A DNA stretch of 64,000 nt, taken from contig CAZRBW010000001.1 of assembly GCA_964598395.1 (NCBI GenBank), forward strand, positions 62,001-126,000, read 5' to 3'. A program made the position numbers and the translations under genes. Positions 44,216 through 53,185 of the stretch are shown one piece after another; the stretch's first letter is position 1; each line of letters starts with the position of its first letter. A model generated the notes under the pieces. It did no database searches. It worked only from the letters and a program-made list of their open reading frames with translations, and was not told the origin of the DNA. This stretch comes from CAXBDP01 sp964598395. Its GTDB lineage: Bacteria > Bacteroidota > Bacteroidia > Cytophagales > Cyclobacteriaceae.

Positions 44216-45795
44216 CGGGAAATAGTTTTTCCCATTTTCAACGCAATCTGTTCAGCAACTCTTTCGCCATCCATCGCAGCAGACACGATTCCTCCCGCAT
44301 ATCCTGCGCCTTCCCCACAAGGAAATAAGCCAGCGATTTGCTGATGCTCCAGTGTAATCGGATCTCTAGGAATTCTTACAGGTGAAGAAGTTCGACTTTC
44401 TACGCCTACAATTACTGCTTCATTACTTAAGTAACCTCGCATTTTTTTACCAAAAGAGCGAAATCCTTGACGCAAACTTTCAGCAATAAAATCTGGCAAT
44501 ACCTCTCGCATTTGGACTGATTCCAAGCCAGGCTGATAGCTTGTTTCTGGTAGCGTACTGGAGAATTTCCCTTCCACAAAATCTACCATTCTTTGCGCTG
44601 GAGCTGTTTGAGTTTTCCCTCCCATTGCCCAAGCTTTCTGTTCAACAGCAGCTTGAAACTCCATTGCGGCTAATTCCTTGTATTGTTGAAATTCTTTCAA
44701 ATGCTCCAACTCTACTGACACTACAATCCCCGAATTAGCAAATCGAGAATCACGACGCGATGGGCTCATTCCATTGACAACCACCTCGCCTGGAGATGTT
44801 GCCGAAGGTACTATGAAGCCACCTGGACACATGCAAAACGAGAAAACGCCATGCTGCGATTTCTTAAGTTTCACCTGATCTACCAAGGAATAACTAGCTG
44901 CTGGTAGATATTCACCTCGACTATCGCAATGATATTGGATGCTATCAATCACACTTTGTGGATGCTCGATTCGGACGCCGAGCGCAAAAGGCTTGGCCTC
45001 GATATGCACTCCTCTTCTTTGTAGCAATCGGAAAATATCACGAGCTGAGTGGCCCGTTGCGAGCAAAACTGCCTTGGCATTGATGCTAACACCACCAGCG
45101 ATTTTTACTCCAGTAATCTGAGAATTGCTGATAATAAAATCCTCCACTCTACTATCGAAATGAATTTCACCTCCCGCTTCCAAAATACTTTCTCTGATTG
45201 CAGCAACTACATTCGGCAATTTATTCGTTCCAATATGTGGATGCGCATCCACCAAAATCTGTTCAGTAGCTCCATGGGAAACAAAAATTTCCAAAATTCT
45301 TTTAAGATCGCCTCGCTTTTTGGATCGAGTATAAAGCTTACCATCGGAATACGTACCTGCGCCACCTTCACCAAAACAATAATTGGAATCGGGATTTACG
45401 ATATGCTTTTTATTGATGTCAGCAATATCTCTTCGACGGCTTCTTACATCTTTGCCACGTTCGAGAATGATGGGCTTTAACCCTAGCTCTATCAATCTGA
45501 GTGCGGCGAATAAGCCAGCAGGGCCAGCACCAATGATAATTACAGGCTGAGCATTTGATACATTTGGGTACTCGAACTTCCCAGAAAAAAGTGGTGTAAT
45601 AGGCTCATTTTCGAAGATATCGACACGAAGCTGAACTTTAACTTTCCGTCCACGCGCATCTATAGATCGCTTTTGAATTTGAAAATCAAATACTAAATCT
45701 GATGGAATTCCAGCTTCTTGCTGTAAGATGGGTTTGAGTAATTCGGGCGTCGCAGCCTCTTGAGGGCTAACTGCAATATCGAGAGTTTTTTGCAT
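44212..45795 (-). CDS. FAD-dependent oxidoreductase (COG2509 type), 527 aa
   Basis: An N-terminal roughly 80-residue ferredoxin-like part (KRSIDARGRKVKVQLRVDIF) precedes the FAD-binding domain (PVIIIGAGPAGLFAALRLIELG). Further motifs are GEGGAGTYSDGKLYTR, VLLATGHSARDI and the C-terminal FPCGEGAGYAGGIVSAAMDG. This is the pattern of the uncharacterised FAD-dependent dehydrogenase group COG2509. The substrate is unknown. Its TAA overlaps the permease TAG tail to tail. It holds two octamers (44291-44298, 45170-45177), both encoding A-G-G. Confidence 0.9.
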   Translation of the reverse strand: MQKTLDIAVSPQEAATPELLKPILQQEAGIPSDLVFDFQIQKRSIDARGRKVKVQLRVDIFENEPITPLFSGKFEYPNVSNAQPVIIIGAGPAGLFAALRLIELGLKPIILERGKDVRSRRRDIADINKKHIVNPDSNYCFGEGGAGTYSDGKLYTRSKKRGDLKRILEIFVSHGATEQILVDAHPHIGTNKLPNVVAAIRESILEAGGEIHFDSRVEDFIISNSQITGVKIAGGVSINAKAVLLATGHSARDIFRLLQRRGVHIEAKPFALGVRIEHPQSVIDSIQYHCDSRGEYLPAASYSLVDQVKLKKSQHGVFSFCMCPGGFIVPSATSPGEVVVNGMSPSRRDSRFANSGIVVSVELEHLKEFQQYKELAAMEFQAAVEQKAWAMGGKTQTAPAQRMVDFVEGKFSSTLPETSYQPGLESVQMREVLPDFIAESLRQGFRSFGKKMRGYLSNEAVIVGVESRTSSPVRIPRDPITLEHQQIAGLFPCGEGAGYAGGIVSAAMDGERVAEQIALKMGKTISR

Positions 45796-45876
45796 AATGT
45801 TTTGTGGAGTCTTATCTCCAAATGATGTGCAAATTTGGTCAATTATTTCTGGATAATGCTTCTTTTAAGACTTGAC

Positions 45877-46860
45877 TTATGGTTTAGGGATTCCTAATTG
45901 CTCCAAAACCCAAGCTTTGCCCCATTCCTCCCGCTCTTGATCATTCCAGAGTTCTGGAAAAAAGATAATGCGTTGGAACATGGGCGGGAGGTATTTTTGC
46001 CAGTTTGTACCACCAGTAGCGGCTATATCTACAGGATCCCTCTGCAAGTATTTCACTGCCGATTTGTAATGAGCCAATCGCCAATGGATATTCAACAAGG
46101 AATCCAATCTCCGCAATTCATTTTTAATATTATCTGCCTCAGCACTGTTTCTATAATGATTTTGCCATGTTCTAAGCAAATTATTTGCTTTATGCTTTTC
46201 AGTTAATTGAAGGAATGTTTCGCTGTATTTCTCTTCAAAGTGCTTCAGCGTCAAGGTCTTTTTACCAGTTGAAAGCTCTGTAGCACCACTTTTCCAATAA
46301 ATTACATCTAGCAGTTCTTCTTGAGTTTCATCGCCCTTTATTTTGGCTCTATCATCTTCCTTGAGCAAGTTTACCAAATCGGTACATTTCAATTCGATAA
46401 TCCGGTATTGGGCAGACTGAAATCCACTTGCCGGCAGTAGCGCCATCCGAAATTTCAAAAATTGTTCTCGTTCCATACCAAGCTCCATTATCGAAAATGA
46501 ATTTGATAAATGGCTTATATAATTATTTATCCGCTTCAGCCGCATCAACATTTCAGCATTATTGGCTAGGGACATATCAATGGCTTGATCTATCTCCTTA
46601 ATAATTAGCTTGAAGTAAAGTTCCGTAATTTGGTGATAGATAATGAATATACTTTCGTCGGGAAAGGCTGTTTTTGGATGCTGCAGACTGAGCAGCGTAT
46701 CCAAATGTATGTATTCCCAATATTTAAGATAATCGGCATATAAGAGACCGTCAAGATACGAAGCCAAGTCTTGACCCATTGCTTCGAATTTTTCTTCTAA
46801 TTTTTCTATCCGATCAAGTATATTGGCAGAAATTTCCTTTTGTGGCATAACCCTATTCAT
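45877..46860 (-). CDS. kynA: Tryptophan 2,3-dioxygenase
   Basis: This haem enzyme opens the tryptophan ring to N-formylkynurenine, the first step of the kynurenine pathway. Signatures are YADYLKYWEYIHLDTLLSLQ, FIIYHQITELYFKLIIKEID (substrate and haem region), MELGMEREQFLKFRMALLPASGFQSAQYR, and the C-terminal HWRLAHYKSAVKYL. Its 327 residues are slightly longer than those of the smallest bacterial enzymes. It is divergent from gcdH with a 43-bp gap. Two oppositely oriented octamers lie only 49 bp apart near the 3' end (45927-45934, 45984-45991). Confidence 0.92.
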   Translation of the reverse strand: MNRVMPQKEISANILDRIEKLEEKFEAMGQDLASYLDGLLYADYLKYWEYIHLDTLLSLQHPKTAFPDESIFIIYHQITELYFKLIIKEIDQAIDMSLANNAEMLMRLKRINNYISHLSNSFSIMELGMEREQFLKFRMALLPASGFQSAQYRIIELKCTDLVNLLKEDDRAKIKGDETQEELLDVIYWKSGATELSTGKKTLTLKHFEEKYSETFLQLTEKHKANNLLRTWQNHYRNSAEADNIKNELRRLDSLLNIHWRLAHYKSAVKYLQRDPVDIAATGGTNWQKYLPPMFQRIIFFPELWNDQEREEWGKAWVLEQLGIPKP

Positions 46861-46903
46861 TGTGGTGGGTTATAAAATTGAAAGATTAATTCGAAACAAA
46901 AAA

Positions 46904-48121
46904 ATGACTATGAACTCTTCTGTAGAAAATAAGAAAGCTAAAGACAAGAATGATCTTTTTGAGTCGCCAGACTTTTACAATATTGATGATCTGCTTAGCG
47001 AGGAACACAGACTTATTAGGCAAACTATTCGTGATTTTGTGAAGCAGGAAATCTCTCCAAATATTGAGAAATGGTCTCAAGACTGTCATTTCCCAACAGA
47101 GATTGTAAAGAAATTTGGTGATATGGGCATATTTGGCCCACAACTACCAGAAGAATATGGTTGCCCAGGACTAGATTACATTTCTTATGGATTAATTATG
47201 CAAGAAGTAGAGCGTGGGGATAGCGGTATGCGCTCCACAGCTTCGGTGCAAGGTTCGTTGGTGATGTATCCAATTTACAAATTTGGCTCGGAAGAACAAC
47301 GTCAAAAATATCTACCAAAACTTGCCAAAGGCGAAATGTTGGGCTGCTTTGGTTTAACTGAACCAGATTTTGGATCAAATCCAGGCGGCATGGTTACCAA
47401 TATCAAGGACATGGGTGATCATTATATATTGAATGGTTCTAAAATGTGGATTAGCAACAGCCCGCAAGCAGATATTGCGGTAGTATGGGCGAAAAATGAA
47501 GCTGGCAGAATAAAAGGCGTAATTGTGGAGCGCGGCATGGAAGGCTTCACCACGCCGGAAATTCATGGCAAATGGTCGCTGAGAGCAAGTTGTACAGGTG
47601 AGCTGGTTTTTGACAATGTGAAAATCCCGAAAGAAAATATCCTCCCTGGCAAAGATGGACTGGGCGCGCCGATGATGTGTCTAGACTCCGCCAGATACGG
47701 AATAGCTTGGGGCGCAATAGGTGCAGCGATGGATTGCTACGATAGTGCAAGAAGGTATGCAATGGAGCGAATTCAATTTGATAAGCCGATTGCGAGCTTC
47801 CAATTGATGCAGAAAAAATTGGCGGAAATGCTTACCGAAATCACCAAAGCTCAATTGCTAAATCTACGCTTGGGACAACTCATGAACGAAGGTAAAGCGA
47901 CTACTGCGCAAATTTCGTTGGCGAAAAGAAACAATGTGGAAGTAGCCTTGAATATTGCTCGTGAGGCACGTCAAATGCATGGTGGGATGGGCATTACTGG
48001 CGACTATCCTATTATGCGCCACATGATGAATTTGGAGTCTGTAGTAACTTACGAAGGAACTCACGATATCCATTTGTTGATTTTAGGGCATGATATTACA
48101 GGCATCCCAGCCTTTGTATAA
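46904..48121 (+). CDS. gcdH: Acyl-CoA dehydrogenase, glutaryl-CoA dehydrogenase type
   Basis: This FAD enzyme has DSGMRSTASVQGSLVMYPI, GCFGLTEPDFGSNPGGM, MWISNSP and the end LNLRLGQLMNEGK...REARQMHGGMGITGDYPIMRHMMNLESVVTYEGTHDIH. The last segment, with the catalytic Glu in YEGTHDIH, is the glutaryl-CoA dehydrogenase pattern (oxidative decarboxylation to crotonyl-CoA in lysine and tryptophan catabolism). I use the ATG at 46904; the longer frame from 46823 would overlap kynA. It has 405 residues. Neighbouring kynA supports an amino-acid degradation role. Confidence 0.9.
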   Translation: MTMNSSVENKKAKDKNDLFESPDFYNIDDLLSEEHRLIRQTIRDFVKQEISPNIEKWSQDCHFPTEIVKKFGDMGIFGPQLPEEYGCPGLDYISYGLIMQEVERGDSGMRSTASVQGSLVMYPIYKFGSEEQRQKYLPKLAKGEMLGCFGLTEPDFGSNPGGMVTNIKDMGDHYILNGSKMWISNSPQADIAVVWAKNEAGRIKGVIVERGMEGFTTPEIHGKWSLRASCTGELVFDNVKIPKENILPGKDGLGAPMMCLDSARYGIAWGAIGAAMDCYDSARRYAMERIQFDKPIASFQLMQKKLAEMLTEITKAQLLNLRLGQLMNEGKATTAQISLAKRNNVEVALNIAREARQMHGGMGITGDYPIMRHMMNLESVVTYEGTHDIHLLILGHDITGIPAFV

Positions 48122-48142
48122 ATATCTTTTAATCAAATATTT

Positions 48143-48177
48143 AAGCCCATATTCTTCAATAGAATTTGGGCTTTTTT
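48143..48177 (+). terminator. Terminator after gcdH
   Basis: AAGCCCA-(ATTCT/AGAAT inner stem)-TGGGCTT is followed by TTTTT. It lies between the convergent gcdH and SDR genes. Confidence 0.88.
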
Positions 48178-48184
48178 ATGGAAT

Positions 48185-48988
48185 TCACTTCATCATCTTT
48201 TTGACATAAGCTTGCTGATTGCTACTGCCCTTTTTGAGGAGTTTGTTTTTCAGCAGAACACCTATTCTGATATTGAGACTGGCGAGCTTTGAAATAATGC
48301 CACGAGAAAGCGGGAGGGTAATTTCTAGCGATTTATTTTTCAATGCCTTTTCCACTGCTGCTACAATGTCTTTGGTTTCGAGGATTCGGTTTGCTGAAAA
48401 AGCCATGGCCAAACTTGGCTCTGAAGCCATACTTTCAAACATTGGCGTATTGGTGCCATCTGGGCAAATACAGCTTACAAAAATGCCTTTATCAGCAAAT
48501 TCCTGAGCAGCTGCTAATGTAAAACCACGAGCAGCAAATTTAGAAGCGCAATACATACTCAAGCCATATACTGGAGCAATTCCCGCTAATGAGGCAATAT
48601 TTATAATATGTCCATTTCCACAATTCACCATTTTGGCTCCTATTATATTAGTGCCGTAGATAAGCCCTTTGGTATTTACATCGAGCTGCAAATCGATATC
48701 CATAGCATTTTGCTCATAACTTAAGCCTGGTTTAATGACACCGGCATTGTTAATCAGAATATCCGGCAACCTCCCGCTTTTTTCTAGTTCACTAGCCAAA
48801 TGGAGCCAGCCTTCATAATTGCGGACATCTTGTGAAAAGGTACTTATGTTTTCATACTCACTTTTAAGCACTTGCAAGCCAGCCTCATCCAAGTCTGTAG
48901 CTATTACTTCAAAACCTTTTTCACTAAAATGAATGGCCAAAGCTTTTCCAATTCCTTTAGCAGCTCCAGTTATCAATACTCTTTTCAT
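48185..48988 (-). CDS. Short-chain dehydrogenase/reductase, 267 aa
   Basis: A classical SDR with NADP motif TGAAKGIGKAL (residues 7-17), NNAGV, the catalytic Ser in NIASLAGI, and YCASK as the Tyr-Lys pair. The C-terminus (SRGIISKLASLNIRIGVLLKNKLLKKG) is basic and possibly membrane-peripheral. Its ATG overlaps the stop of the upstream flavin monooxygenase by 4 bp, so the pair forms an operon. Octamers lie on both strands (48310-48317, 48770-48777). Confidence 0.9.
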   Translation of the reverse strand: MKRVLITGAAKGIGKALAIHFSEKGFEVIATDLDEAGLQVLKSEYENISTFSQDVRNYEGWLHLASELEKSGRLPDILINNAGVIKPGLSYEQNAMDIDLQLDVNTKGLIYGTNIIGAKMVNCGNGHIINIASLAGIAPVYGLSMYCASKFAARGFTLAAAQEFADKGIFVSCICPDGTNTPMFESMASEPSLAMAFSANRILETKDIVAAVEKALKNKSLEITLPLSRGIISKLASLNIRIGVLLKNKLLKKGSSNQQAYVKKMMK

Positions 48989-50301
48989 ACACTTTCAGCT
49001 TCTTTTTGAAACTTCCATTCTGGCGCATTTGCAGGAATTTCTCTCAGCAATTCTTTGCGGTACTTATGATAAAAAACTTGTACCGAGTGACGGGGTGTGT
49101 TCATAAATTGATTTGTAATTTCTTGAATTCTCTTATCAATTTCAGCTTTCAGATCAAGAGGTAATTTGTAATTTCCTTTTAGATAATTCGCAGCCAATTT
49201 GGATTGCAGATCCGAAAGTGGCCAAATACAACCAAATGGCTGCACCAATCCTATAAAAAAGAGATTTTTGATTTCGGGATGGAAAATATGCTTGTAAAGC
49301 GGGACGGGACCTTCCGTATAATCGATAAAATCTTTTGAAAAGAATGGAAAAGTGATTTTGTAGCCTGTTGCAGCAATTACAGTATCAAATTTCTCCCGCT
49401 TTCCATCTTTGAAGATTATGTAATCACCATCAAATCTATCTATATCTACTCTTGGATTAATTTTTCCATGACGGATGAAATATAGTAATTCAGAATTTAC
49501 CACCGGATGCGCTTCAAAAACACCATGTTCAGGTTTCTGCAAGCCATATTTAGACAAATCGCCAACAGAGAATTTCAATAATAATTTGGTGAAAATTCCA
49601 CGAAGTTTTAACGGCACCCAATCCAACCCACTGCCCAGCATGTCGGAAGGTTTGCCCATTATAAATTTTGGAATAAAGTAATATCCACGACGTAAGCTTA
49701 TAGCAGTTTGTTCAGAAACTCTACCCGTCTCCACAGCAATATCGCAAGCGGAATTACCACCACCGACTACCAAAACTCTCTTGCCTTCGTATCCTCGATT
49801 ATTTTTGAAATCATGTGAATGCATAAAAGTGCCATTGAATTCGCCAGGATAGCTAGGCATTCGTGGATTCCAGTGATGGCCATTGCACACAAACAAATAG
49901 TCAAAAACATATTCGCCCAGCGTTTCATCCGTTTCAATATGCCATTTGTTACTATCGGTGAGCTCGGCAGTTTCTACACTTACGCCAAATCGGATAAGCT
50001 CATACACTCCAAAATGCCTAGCATAATTCTCGAAATAGGCTTGCAATTGCACATGCGATGGATAATCTGGATAATCTGCTGGCATGGGATAATCTTCGTA
50101 CTGAGATAATTCCTTCGAGCTAATAATATGTGTTGACTCAAAAACACTGGAATGGCCAGAACTTTCGCTGTACACCCAATTGCCGCCTACTTTAGTATTT
50201 CTTTCGAAAACCACAACGTTGTTAAATCCAGCTTGCAATAAGTTTTTTGCGGCTGTAATACCACTTGGCCCTGCTCCTATTATACAAATCTTTGTCTCCA
50301 A
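48985..50301 (-). CDS. Flavin-containing monooxygenase
   Basis: This class B FMO-type enzyme has the FAD motif IIGAGPSGITAAKNLLQAG at the N-terminus, VFERNTKVGGNWVY, the FMO/BVMO-like fingerprint (FMHSHDFKNNRGYEGKRVLVVGGGNSACDIA, covering FxGxxxHxxx(F/W)), an NADP motif GGGNSACD, and the ATGYK motif (VIAATGYKITFPF). Its 438 residues are typical. The substrate (N-, S-oxygenation or Baeyer-Villiger) is unknown. It is coupled to the downstream SDR. Confidence 0.92.
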   Translation of the reverse strand: METKICIIGAGPSGITAAKNLLQAGFNNVVVFERNTKVGGNWVYSESSGHSSVFESTHIISSKELSQYEDYPMPADYPDYPSHVQLQAYFENYARHFGVYELIRFGVSVETAELTDSNKWHIETDETLGEYVFDYLFVCNGHHWNPRMPSYPGEFNGTFMHSHDFKNNRGYEGKRVLVVGGGNSACDIAVETGRVSEQTAISLRRGYYFIPKFIMGKPSDMLGSGLDWVPLKLRGIFTKLLLKFSVGDLSKYGLQKPEHGVFEAHPVVNSELLYFIRHGKINPRVDIDRFDGDYIIFKDGKREKFDTVIAATGYKITFPFFSKDFIDYTEGPVPLYKHIFHPEIKNLFFIGLVQPFGCIWPLSDLQSKLAANYLKGNYKLPLDLKAEIDKRIQEITNQFMNTPRHSVQVFYHKYRKELLREIPANAPEWKFQKEAESV

Positions 50302-50394
50302 TTGACCTCCCTCGATTTTTATTTATTTAATCACTCGATAAAATTTTCTTAAGATACACAGTCTATTAAATTTACACTTCATAAACTTAAAAAA

Positions 50395-50658
50395 ATGGAA
50401 TTAAAAGAAAACTTCGAAAGCGCTCAAGCTAAAATAAAGCAGTTGACCGAAAAGCCGGATAATCAAGATTTGCTGAAATTATATAGCTTATTCAAGCAGG
50501 CAAGTGAAGGAGATGTACAAGGGGAGAGACCTGGTGGTTTCGACTTTGCTGCAATTGCTAAATTCAATTCTTGGGAAAGGTTAAAAGGCACTACCAAAGA
50601 AAAAGCAATGGAAGATTATATTGCTGCGGTAGATGCTATGCTTGAAAAATACGCTTAA
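50395..50658 (+). CDS. Acyl-CoA-binding protein
   Basis: The complete 87-residue ACBP is a four-helix acyl-CoA carrier. It carries the family signature LLKLYSLFKQASEGDVQGERPGGFD, then AKFNSWERLKGTTKEKAMEDYIAAVD. The conserved Tyr and Lys (YSLFKQA) contact the CoA 3'-phosphate in characterised members. Such proteins are universal in eukaryotes and patchy in bacteria. The window also encodes fadD, gcdH, hbd and a thioesterase, all acyl-CoA enzymes. It lies directly upstream of rsmE (2-bp gap). Confidence 0.93.
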   Translation: MELKENFESAQAKIKQLTEKPDNQDLLKLYSLFKQASEGDVQGERPGGFDFAAIAKFNSWERLKGTTKEKAMEDYIAAVDAMLEKYA

Positions 50659-50660
50659 TC

Positions 50661-51365
50661 TTGGCAATCTTCTATAGTCCAAATATTGATGAAAATAGCC
50701 TCTTTTTAGATGAAGAAGAGGCTCGCCATTGTGTAAAAGTACTTCGCAAAAAAGTAGGTGATAAAATCGAAATTCGAGACGGAAAAGGAAAAATAGCGGG
50801 AGGAATAATAAAGAAATTAGATATCAGAACCTGTGAGATAGAAATCATAGATATTGAGCTTGTCCCACCGAAAACCTCCCGCATTCATTTGGCTGTATCG
50901 CCCACAAAAAACCAAGATCGAATTGAATGGCTGCTGGAAAAAGCTATTGAAATCGGCTTGGACGAAATCTCTTTCCCCATAACTGACCGCACCGAAAGGC
51001 CAAGATTGAAAATGCCAAGGCTAGAGAAAATTGCTCTTTCAGCACTTAAACAATCCCAGCAAGCTTGGCTTTGTAAAATCAATGATCCTAAGCCATTTAA
51101 AGATTTTTTAGAAGAGTCCAATCAATGCCAAGATAAATTCATTGCCTACTTGGGAATGGAAACGATGGGGCATATCCATAATCACATAAATCAGCAAAAC
51201 AATACATTAGTGTTGATTGGACCAGAAGGAGATTTTACAAAAAATGAAATTAAACAAGCATTTGATGCTGGCTTCCAAGGCGTAACTTTGGGTGAAAATA
51301 GACTTAGAACTGAAACGGCAGCATTATATGCCATTACATCTTTTCAGCTAAAAGCCTACTCCTAA
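50661..51365 (+). CDS. rsmE: 16S rRNA m3U1498 methyltransferase, TTG start
   Basis: This SAM-dependent SPOUT-class methyltransferase modifies U1498. The PUA-like N-domain has FLDEEEARHCVKVLRKKVGDKIEIRDG. The catalytic domain has LAVSPTKNQDRIEWLLEKAIEIGLDEISF, LIGPEGDFTKNEI and VTLGENRLRTETAALYA. The start is TTG (50661-50663), 2 bp after the ACBP stop, so translation is likely coupled. Two octamers of opposite strand are 71 bp apart (50796-50803, 50875-50882). The stop overlaps that of the convergent lipoprotein. Confidence 0.94.
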   Translation: MAIFYSPNIDENSLFLDEEEARHCVKVLRKKVGDKIEIRDGKGKIAGGIIKKLDIRTCEIEIIDIELVPPKTSRIHLAVSPTKNQDRIEWLLEKAIEIGLDEISFPITDRTERPRLKMPRLEKIALSALKQSQQAWLCKINDPKPFKDFLEESNQCQDKFIAYLGMETMGHIHNHINQQNNTLVLIGPEGDFTKNEIKQAFDAGFQGVTLGENRLRTETAALYAITSFQLKAYS

Positions 51366-51856
51366 TTACTTTCCTCTTCCTCCTCTTCGAACTCCACCCG
51401 CACATATTCCAAAATTTCTTGTGAGGTGGACTCGCCGTTCCGAATATTTCTAACCAGTCTTAGTCTGAATGGAGTAATTAAATCAATTTGATAAGTAAGA
51501 TTGATTGATTCGTCATAGCTTAAGGTGAGACGACGATCATTAGTTTGTTCATTTACCTTAACCTCCCATGTTCCAAAATCGATAACACCGCCAGTTGAGT
51601 TGCAAAATGGCTCTACATCAATTAATTCAAAGGCTTCGTTTGTTCTATAAAAAACAAGTAAAGTAGCTTTTTCACACTCACTTAGGTTGATTCTATTCCC
51701 ATTTTCGATAATAGCATCAACTTGCCAAGCAGCAGTTTCGAAACCAGTCAGAATATTTCCAATTTCTTCAGGAAAAAAAGAAGGCTCATGGTCTTGTACA
51801 CATGCTGAAACTGTAAATAAAAATACCAATGTAATGGCTATGAAAACTCTACGCAT
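51362..51856 (-). CDS. Small lipoprotein, lipocalin-like, 164 aa
   Basis: The signal peptide MRRVFIAITLVFLFTVSACVQ (lipobox SAC) is followed by beta-rich sequence with TAAWQVDAIIENGNRINLSECEKATLLVFYRTN and ends in an acidic EEEEEES tail. It resembles the lipocalin-like (DUF4923/PF13648-type) lipoproteins of Bacteroidota, but without firm family motifs. TAATTTTG on the minus strand just before the ATG matches the -7 element, so the mRNA leader may be very short. Confidence 0.75.
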   Translation of the reverse strand: MRRVFIAITLVFLFTVSACVQDHEPSFFPEEIGNILTGFETAAWQVDAIIENGNRINLSECEKATLLVFYRTNEAFELIDVEPFCNSTGGVIDFGTWEVKVNEQTNDRRLTLSYDESINLTYQIDLITPFRLRLVRNIRNGESTSQEILEYVRVEFEEEEEESN

Positions 51857-51935
51857 ACCGCAAAATTAAGATGATTTACTAATAACCTCATAGATGTCTT
51901 AAAATTCCTTAATTTTAGCAAAATTGATTTTATAC

Positions 51936-53168
51936 ATGACCCTAAATTATATCTGGATAGGCTTTTTTCTGATTGCCTTCGTAGTAGCTCTTGTCAAACT
52001 AATCTTTTTTGGAGATGCAGAAGTCTTTCCTAATATCGTTGGTGCCACTTTCGATATGGCCAAAACGGGCTTTGAGATTTCCTTGTTCTTAACGGGCATT
52101 ATTTCCCTTTGGTTGGGAATAATGCGCGTAGGCGAAAAAGGCGGAATCATAGCCGTATTAAGCAGAGCTGTTTCTCCACTATTTGCTAGAATATTTCCTG
52201 AAATCCCACGTAATCACCCTGTATTCGGGCCGATGCTGATGAACTTCTCTATGAATTTCCTTGGACTAGATAATGCAGCCACTCCATTGGGCTTAAAAGC
52301 CATGGAAGGTATGCAAGAGCTTAACCCTCTAAAAGATACAGCAAGTAATTCTCAAATCATGTTTCTGGTATTAAATACTTCTGGACTCACGGCAATTCCC
52401 ATTAGTATAATGGTGTATCGAGCACAAATGGGTGCTGCGGATCCAGCAGATATATTTATTCCTATATTGTTGGCTACTTATATTTCCACACTTGTGGGAT
52501 TGGTAACTGTAGCTTTATTTCAGAAAATAAATCTACTCAACCCTATCATTCTCTTGTATTTGGGTGGATTCACATTATTTATATCATTCGTTATTTATTG
52601 GTTTGCAGGCATGCCACAAGACCAGCTGAGTAGGCTCTCTGGTATCATCAGTAACTTCATCTTATTTAGTATCATTATTGCCTTTCTACTTATGGGCATG
52701 CGAGCTAAAATCAATGTTTATGAAGCTTTTATCGATGGCGCAAAGGAAGGTTTCAAAATGGCTGTAATGATAATTCCATATCTTATTGCTATGCTTGTGG
52801 CTATTGGTGTGTTCCGCGCAAGTGGTGCAATGGATTATTTGGTAGATGGTACAGCTTATTTAGTAGGGCTTACTGGTTTGAACACCGATTTTGTGGGAGC
52901 ATTACCTACGGCTATAATGAAACCGCTAAGTGGAAGCGGTGCTAGAGGAATGATGCTAGAAACCATGCAAACGTATGGTGCAGATTCCTTCCAAGGAAGA
53001 TTAGCTTCGATCATGCAAGGAAGTACTGAGACTACACTATATGTCGTTGCAGTGTATTTTGGCGCAGTAAATATTAGAAAAACACGCTATGCAATTACTG
53101 CAGGACTTATTGCCGACTTGGCTGGATTAATAGCTGCAATCTTTATTGGCTACATGTTCTTTGGCTAA
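51936..53168 (+). CDS. SpmA-SpmB fusion, nucleoside recognition domain membrane protein
   Basis: This multi-spanning membrane protein has two Gate/nucleoside-recognition domains. The N-half is SpmA-like (MNFSMNFLGLDNAATPLGLKAMEGM...NSQIMFLVLNTSGLTAIPISIMVYR) and the C-half is SpmB-like (GAKEGFKMAVMIIPYLIAMLVAIGVFRASG...PTAIMKPLSGSGARGMM...STETTLYVVAVYFG). In Bacillus the two are separate spore-maturation proteins. Here they are fused (410 aa) in an organism that shows no sporulation genes. The ATG at 51936-51938 is preferred over the upstream TTG. The transport substrate is unknown. Confidence 0.9.
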   Translation: MTLNYIWIGFFLIAFVVALVKLIFFGDAEVFPNIVGATFDMAKTGFEISLFLTGIISLWLGIMRVGEKGGIIAVLSRAVSPLFARIFPEIPRNHPVFGPMLMNFSMNFLGLDNAATPLGLKAMEGMQELNPLKDTASNSQIMFLVLNTSGLTAIPISIMVYRAQMGAADPADIFIPILLATYISTLVGLVTVALFQKINLLNPIILLYLGGFTLFISFVIYWFAGMPQDQLSRLSGIISNFILFSIIIAFLLMGMRAKINVYEAFIDGAKEGFKMAVMIIPYLIAMLVAIGVFRASGAMDYLVDGTAYLVGLTGLNTDFVGALPTAIMKPLSGSGARGMMLETMQTYGADSFQGRLASIMQGSTETTLYVVAVYFGAVNIRKTRYAITAGLIADLAGLIAAIFIGYMFFG

Positions 53169-53185
53169 AAGCGGGAGAAAACAAA

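Noticed and set aside
46823..46903. N-terminal extension of glutaryl-CoA dehydrogenase into kynA
   Set aside because: It would overlap the kynA start; homology begins after the ATG at 46904.
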